A stretch of 64,000 nucleotides of DNA from JBEBVQ01 sp964636205 (GTDB taxonomy: Bacteria > Bacteroidota > Bacteroidia > Chitinophagales > Chitinophagaceae). Below are positions 59,916-64,000 of this stretch, in pieces; within the stretch, counting starts at the first letter, position 1, and the number at the start of each line of letters is the position of its first letter. The notes beneath the pieces are model-generated. The model was not told where the DNA came from, did not search any database, and was given only the letters and a program-made list of their open reading frames with translations. The stretch spans positions 1 to 64,000 of the forward strand of contig CAZWPF010000001.1 in assembly GCA_964636205.1 (NCBI GenBank), given 5' to 3'. The translations under genes and the position numbers were made by a program.

Positions 59916-61946
59916 ATGTTATCTCTGAGGTATTTTATCTATATTCTGACTGTATTGTTGCTCATAGGTGGGTCGGCCATCGCTCAGATACCGCTCGCTA
60001 CGGATCCGGGTCAGCAGCGGCCATCTGCCAGAGAGATGAAACGGTATGAAATCGATGCCAAGCGAATTGGTGTAGAACCGGAAAGTAACGATGCCTTGCC
60101 CCGATCCAGAGAGTTTATTCGTATCGACAGTACCTATTATGTGGGGTGGTTTTACGAGGGTGCCTATAAGTACAATCATGCTGCCGATTTACTCGGATTT
60201 AAGAATGCCTCCATTCCTCTAGAGCGAGCGCTCTATCTCATGGAGCGTGATTATAAGAAGGAATTAGCTACCCGCACCAGCGATTTCTTCACATATTATC
60301 CGGTTTATCGCTTCCAAACGGACTATACGCATATTGCATACTATTTGGTGAATTGCTATAGCAATATGGAGGAGCCTCAGAAAGTCTATGATTTACTCAA
60401 ACGGGTCTTGCGATGGAATTTTCAACGCGACTATTACATGGATGCCTATAATTACCTCGCCTGGACTGTCCACCGAAACCGATTTTACACTAGTTCCCAA
60501 TATTCATTTTTAGGAAATTCCATAGAAGAGAATGAGCAGTTGGCTCATCGCTATTTGGATTCGGGAATAAGAAAGATCGAATTGGATCGCAGGGTGAACA
60601 GTGAAATTTTCCCGCCGGGATATGAACGTTATGATAAGTTAGCGGTATACCATTACAAGGCGATTCTATACAGTTATGCTTTGAATATCGATAGTGCGGA
60701 AAGGTATTATCGTTTGATGCGCAACAGTTCTATTTTCCCACATAACAACTATGCGACTTTCCGTGCTATCTGTGGCGATTTCCGGTCGGCCGAGGCTTAT
60801 TATGAAAGAGCTGCAGGTCAGGAAACCGGCGATAAGCGACTGAAAGAGTATATTTATTACACTTCGATCCTGGACATTTACAAGGGCAACCCGCAGAGGG
60901 CAATGCAGTTCTTGCGTGATGTAATTCGCGCAAACGGTTCCACGCCCGGATTCGGATGGTATAATATTGCACTTGCCCGCAGTTTTTATTACGACGGTCA
61001 GATTAAGGAAAGTGCACAGACAATTGAGAAGGCACAGCAGTTTCGGGAGCTGCACATTGGCACCACTCTGGGCCAGAGCCATTATGATTTCAGCATCCAG
61101 CTCAACAAATTGATGAATCGGGAAGCAGAATGGGAAATGCAACGGTTCGAGAATCGCAATTGGTGGTACAATCCGATGGTGCTTGGAAAGATGGGGCAGA
61201 TTCTGGGAGAGAAATATATGCAGCAATTCCTGATCATCAATCAATTTGCTCAAAATCCTGAAAGGGAACAGGTAATTTACAAGCTATTTTCAACGGAGAG
61301 TACGGTTAATTGGGACGAGATCTGGTTCCTGATAAAGGATTTTAGCACCCGATTTTTTCTGAATCGGTTTCAAAAGGAATTAAGTGCGGATGATCGTCCA
61401 TTGATTAAAAAGTACTACCAACTGTTCGTAGCTAAGTTGCATATGACTCAAGACAACTATGAGCAAGCACAGCGGTTGCTGGACGTGATATTGGCAGATG
61501 AGACGATTGATGTCGATTATGAAAAGCTTTTTTTGGCGAGAGTTTATGAGGCAAAAGCAAAATGTGCCGACAAGTTGAAGGATCAGCAGGGAAGGGAAAA
61601 ATGGTTATATCAAATGTATCGCGTTTATCCTCAGTTGGTGCCCTATTCCGGATTGCGTATGCCGATTCATTTGACGGTGGAGGGCAATGCTGAACCGCAG
61701 GTAATAGAGCGGTTAAAGGCCTGCAATATAGAATGGGCGAATCCATCACAGTCACAATCGGTTCGGGCAATTATTCGATTTGTCAAAAACGGAGATCGGA
61801 AATATATAGAATACCAGGTGGTGGATGTGGATGGATCGGAACTTGTTGCAAATCATGCATTTAGTTGGAAGGAGCCTGCCGAAGCCGGAGTGGAACTGGC
61901 ATATCGGTTGTTTGGGATCAGAGGTAAAATAGGTGTTGAGGATTAA
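59916..61946 (+). CDS. Exported TPR-rich protein of unknown function
   Basis: A 676-residue protein with a signal peptide (cleavage near SAIAQ). Most of the sequence is helical with tetratricopeptide-like spacing of aromatic and small residues (for example AYYLVNCYSNMEEPQKVYDLL near 140-160 and FGWYNIALARSFYYDG near 347-362). The last ~85 residues switch to a short beta-rich domain (VRAIIRFVKNGDRKYIEYQVVDVDG). No catalytic motif is apparent. TPR domains bind partner proteins, so a scaffold role in the periplasm is possible. I cannot name the family. TypA follows after a 189-base gap. Confidence 0.75.
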   Translation: MLSLRYFIYILTVLLLIGGSAIAQIPLATDPGQQRPSAREMKRYEIDAKRIGVEPESNDALPRSREFIRIDSTYYVGWFYEGAYKYNHAADLLGFKNASIPLERALYLMERDYKKELATRTSDFFTYYPVYRFQTDYTHIAYYLVNCYSNMEEPQKVYDLLKRVLRWNFQRDYYMDAYNYLAWTVHRNRFYTSSQYSFLGNSIEENEQLAHRYLDSGIRKIELDRRVNSEIFPPGYERYDKLAVYHYKAILYSYALNIDSAERYYRLMRNSSIFPHNNYATFRAICGDFRSAEAYYERAAGQETGDKRLKEYIYYTSILDIYKGNPQRAMQFLRDVIRANGSTPGFGWYNIALARSFYYDGQIKESAQTIEKAQQFRELHIGTTLGQSHYDFSIQLNKLMNREAEWEMQRFENRNWWYNPMVLGKMGQILGEKYMQQFLIINQFAQNPEREQVIYKLFSTESTVNWDEIWFLIKDFSTRFFLNRFQKELSADDRPLIKKYYQLFVAKLHMTQDNYEQAQRLLDVILADETIDVDYEKLFLARVYEAKAKCADKLKDQQGREKWLYQMYRVYPQLVPYSGLRMPIHLTVEGNAEPQVIERLKACNIEWANPSQSQSVRAIIRFVKNGDRKYIEYQVVDVDGSELVANHAFSWKEPAEAGVELAYRLFGIRGKIGVED

Positions 61947-62016
61947 GTAAACAAAGTTTTAACGGAGAATTGGCCAAAATTCAAATGTTGAAACTGGATA
62001 TATCAATATTTCGTCT

Positions 62017-62024
62017 TACCTTCG
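62017..62024 (+). promoter_or_regulatory. Probable -7 box of typA
   Basis: TACCTTCG differs from TAnnTTTG at one base and sits 111 bases upstream of the ATG, giving a leader of about 105 bases. The leader includes a 6-bp hairpin (CAGGTG at 62093-62098 with CACCTG at 62109-62114) just before the start region. Confidence 0.4.
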
Positions 62025-62135
62025 CGCCGTTTTTATAACCTTTTGAGCGTACTATTACCTTCTTCACGGAATGTGACGCTTCGTTCAGGGTACAGGTGAT
62101 AAACAAGACACCTGATCAACCAGACAATACCAAAT

Positions 62136-63944
62136 ATGAATATACGCAACATTGCAATTATTGCCCACGTAGACCACGGCAAGACAACACTAGTAGACAA
62201 AATTCTTCATTTTACCAGCGTATTTCGAAACAACCAGGAGACTGGTGAGTTGATCATGGATAACAATGATCTGGAGCGTGAGCGAGGAATTACGATCTTT
62301 TCAAAAAATGCCTCCGTTGAATATAAGGGGGTGAAAATTAACGTAATCGATACACCGGGTCACGCCGATTTTGGTGGTGAAGTAGAACGTGTACTGAAAA
62401 TGGCAGATGGCGTAATTCTGCTGGTGGATGCTTTTGAAGGGCCGATGCCACAAACTCGGTTCGTATTGCAAAAGGCATTACAGCTGAATTTACGTCCGAT
62501 CGTCGTTGTGAATAAAGTTGATAAGCCGAACTGCAGACCGGACGAAGTTCACGACGCAGTATTCGAGTTATTTTTCCAATTGGATGCATCTGAGGAACAG
62601 TTGGATTTTACTACTTTGTATGGTTCTTCCAAACAAGGTTGGTTTAATACTTCACTGACTCCTGCATCAGATATTTCACCATTGTTAGATGCAATTATAG
62701 AGAAGGTGCCGGAACCAAAGGTTTCTGAAGGTACTTTACAATTGCAAATCACATCATTAGATTATTCTTCATTCTTAGGTCGGATCGCGGTAGGTAGAAT
62801 TACTCGTGGTAAGATTACTGAAAACCAGCAAGTACAACTTTGTAAGGCTGACGGTAGTTTTGTAAAGAGTCGTGTACGTGAACTGTATGTGTTTGAGGGG
62901 ATGGGAAAGAAGCGTGTCGCAGAAGTGGCAGCAGGTGATCTGTGTGCAGTAGTGGGTGTCGAAGATTTTCAGATAGGTGAAACCATTGCAGATTTCGAAA
63001 ACCCCGAGCCACTCGAAATTATAGCTATCGATGAGCCGACGATGAACATGCAGTTCTCGATCAATAACTCTCCATTCTTTGGTAAGGAAGGTAAGTTTGT
63101 TACCAGTCGTCACATTCGTGATCGCTTAATGAAGGAACTGGAGAAGAACCTCGCTTTGAGAGTTAAGGAAACCGAAGACGCAGATAAGTTCCTGGTTTAT
63201 GGTCGTGGTATTCTCCACCTCAGCGTATTGGTGGAAACCATGCGTAGAGAGGGTTACGAACTTACTATCGGACAGCCTCAGGTAATTACCCGTGAAATAG
63301 ATGGTCAGAAACACGAACCGTTTGAAGTATTGGTGGTTGATGTACCTGCCGAATACAGTGGTAAGGTTATCGATTTGGTAACTCAACGTAAAGGTGAAAT
63401 GCTGGTGATGGATTCTAAGGGCGAAATGCAACACTTAGAATTTGAAGTGCCGGCACGTGGTCTTATCGGACTTCGTTCCCAGATGTTGACCGCAACGGCG
63501 GGAGAAGCTGTTATGGCGCATCGTTTTAGTGAATACAAGCCTTGGAAGGGTGTTATCCCAGGTCGAAATAACGGTGTGTTAGTAGCTAAACAAGGTGGTA
63601 GCAGTACCGGCTATTCTATTGACAAACTGCAGGATCGTGGTAACTTCTTTATCGATCCGGGCGAAGAAGTATATGCCGGTATGATTGTGGCTGAGAATAT
63701 TAAGCCGGGTGATTTGAACGTGAACGTAGTTGAAGGTAAGAAACTGACCAATATGCGGGCTTCAGGATCTGATGCTGCGACCAATATCGCGCCTAAGATT
63801 CAAATGTCACTTGAAGAGTGTATGGAGTATATCCAACAAGATGAGTGCATCGAGGTTACACCGAAAAGCATTCGCCTGAGAAAGATCATGTTGGATGAGA
63901 ATGATCGCGCGAAATACGCGAAATCATTGAAAATAGCACAATAA
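62136..63944 (+). CDS. typA: Translational GTPase TypA/BipA
   Basis: A ribosome-associated GTPase of the elongation factor G family, 602 residues, the normal length. G1 AHVDHGKT is at 10-17, the switch I GITI at 51-54, G3 DTPGH at 72-76 and NKVD at 125-128. The rest contains EF-G-like domains II, III and V and the TypA-specific C-terminal domain (ASGSDAATNIAPKIQMSLEE). It helps ribosome assembly and stress or cold adaptation in several bacteria. It has its own leader and likely promoter, and no clear operon partner inside the window. Confidence 0.97.
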   Translation: MNIRNIAIIAHVDHGKTTLVDKILHFTSVFRNNQETGELIMDNNDLERERGITIFSKNASVEYKGVKINVIDTPGHADFGGEVERVLKMADGVILLVDAFEGPMPQTRFVLQKALQLNLRPIVVVNKVDKPNCRPDEVHDAVFELFFQLDASEEQLDFTTLYGSSKQGWFNTSLTPASDISPLLDAIIEKVPEPKVSEGTLQLQITSLDYSSFLGRIAVGRITRGKITENQQVQLCKADGSFVKSRVRELYVFEGMGKKRVAEVAAGDLCAVVGVEDFQIGETIADFENPEPLEIIAIDEPTMNMQFSINNSPFFGKEGKFVTSRHIRDRLMKELEKNLALRVKETEDADKFLVYGRGILHLSVLVETMRREGYELTIGQPQVITREIDGQKHEPFEVLVVDVPAEYSGKVIDLVTQRKGEMLVMDSKGEMQHLEFEVPARGLIGLRSQMLTATAGEAVMAHRFSEYKPWKGVIPGRNNGVLVAKQGGSSTGYSIDKLQDRGNFFIDPGEEVYAGMIVAENIKPGDLNVNVVEGKKLTNMRASGSDAATNIAPKIQMSLEECMEYIQQDECIEVTPKSIRLRKIMLDENDRAKYAKSLKIAQ

Positions 63945-64000
63945 TATCTACTGCTCTAAAATGGGCGTTATTGAATTATTTAGTAAGATGGATGTCTTGA

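Noticed and set aside
60666..61253. A 195-codon minus-strand open frame opposite the TPR protein gene.
   Set aside because: It lies wholly inside the TPR gene, has no signal or motif, and no same-strand neighbours.
63961..64000. The start of a further plus-strand open frame (MGVIELFSK...) at the window edge.
   Set aside because: Only 13 codons are visible. The position after typA is plausible, but the sequence is too short to support a gene call.

Overview
The window looks like chromosomal DNA of a Bacteroidota bacterium, most likely in or near the Chitinophagaceae. Three predicted exported proteins end in type IX secretion (T9SS) type A sorting domains. Several genes are preceded by the Bacteroidota-type -7 box TAnnTTTG, Shine-Dalgarno sequences are mostly absent, and the gene content fits the phylum (BshB1, UpxY, OstA-like and MCE proteins, GH3/serine hydrolase fusion). 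I found no rRNA, tRNA, insertion sequence, prophage or CRISPR array.

Positions 1-36,360 are mostly housekeeping and envelope genes in short runs on both strands. They include 3-oxoacid CoA-transferase A/B, a trans-sulfuration PLP enzyme, a FISUMP-type T9SS cargo protein, a NagZ-like/amidase-like fusion, an M1 aminopeptidase, RuvB, PrxQ/Bcp, an M23 peptidase, RecO and BshB1. They continue with a 51-aa lmo0937-type membrane protein, DnaX, a one-POTRA outer-membrane barrel, an M48 lipoprotein, OstA-like and MCE proteins, and a large propeller-plus-barrel protein. The stretch ends with an MBL hydrolase, a repeat-tailed pseudouridine synthase, an amidohydrolase, a YkgJ-type protein, a UvrD-like helicase fused to an Fe-S nuclease, a pterin dehydratase and a glycosyltransferase.

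Positions 36,567-57,091 are a surface-polysaccharide locus, all on the plus strand. Wza-like and Wzc-like genes come first, followed after an internal promoter by UpxY, an ABC exporter (Wzm/Wzt type), two methyltransferases and seven glycosyltransferases. The last part, behind its own -7 box, is a polyprenyl-phosphate GT2 with two membrane helices, a sugar formyltransferase, a WecE-type aminotransferase, a polytopic GT-C-like membrane protein and an acyltransferase. This set resembles the arn lipid-A modification logic but probably handles a 4-formamido-4,6-dideoxyhexose.

Positions 57,101-64,000 hold GltX, a membrane-anchored transglutaminase-like protein, a TPR-rich exported protein of unknown role and TypA/BipA.

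The strongest unexpected signal is inside dnaX. A run of ten adenines lies just after the ATPase/collar region, and a one-base slip in either direction reaches a stop within a few codons. This is the arrangement expected for making a short gamma-like subunit. The second is the arn-like formamido-sugar module at the end of the polysaccharide locus.
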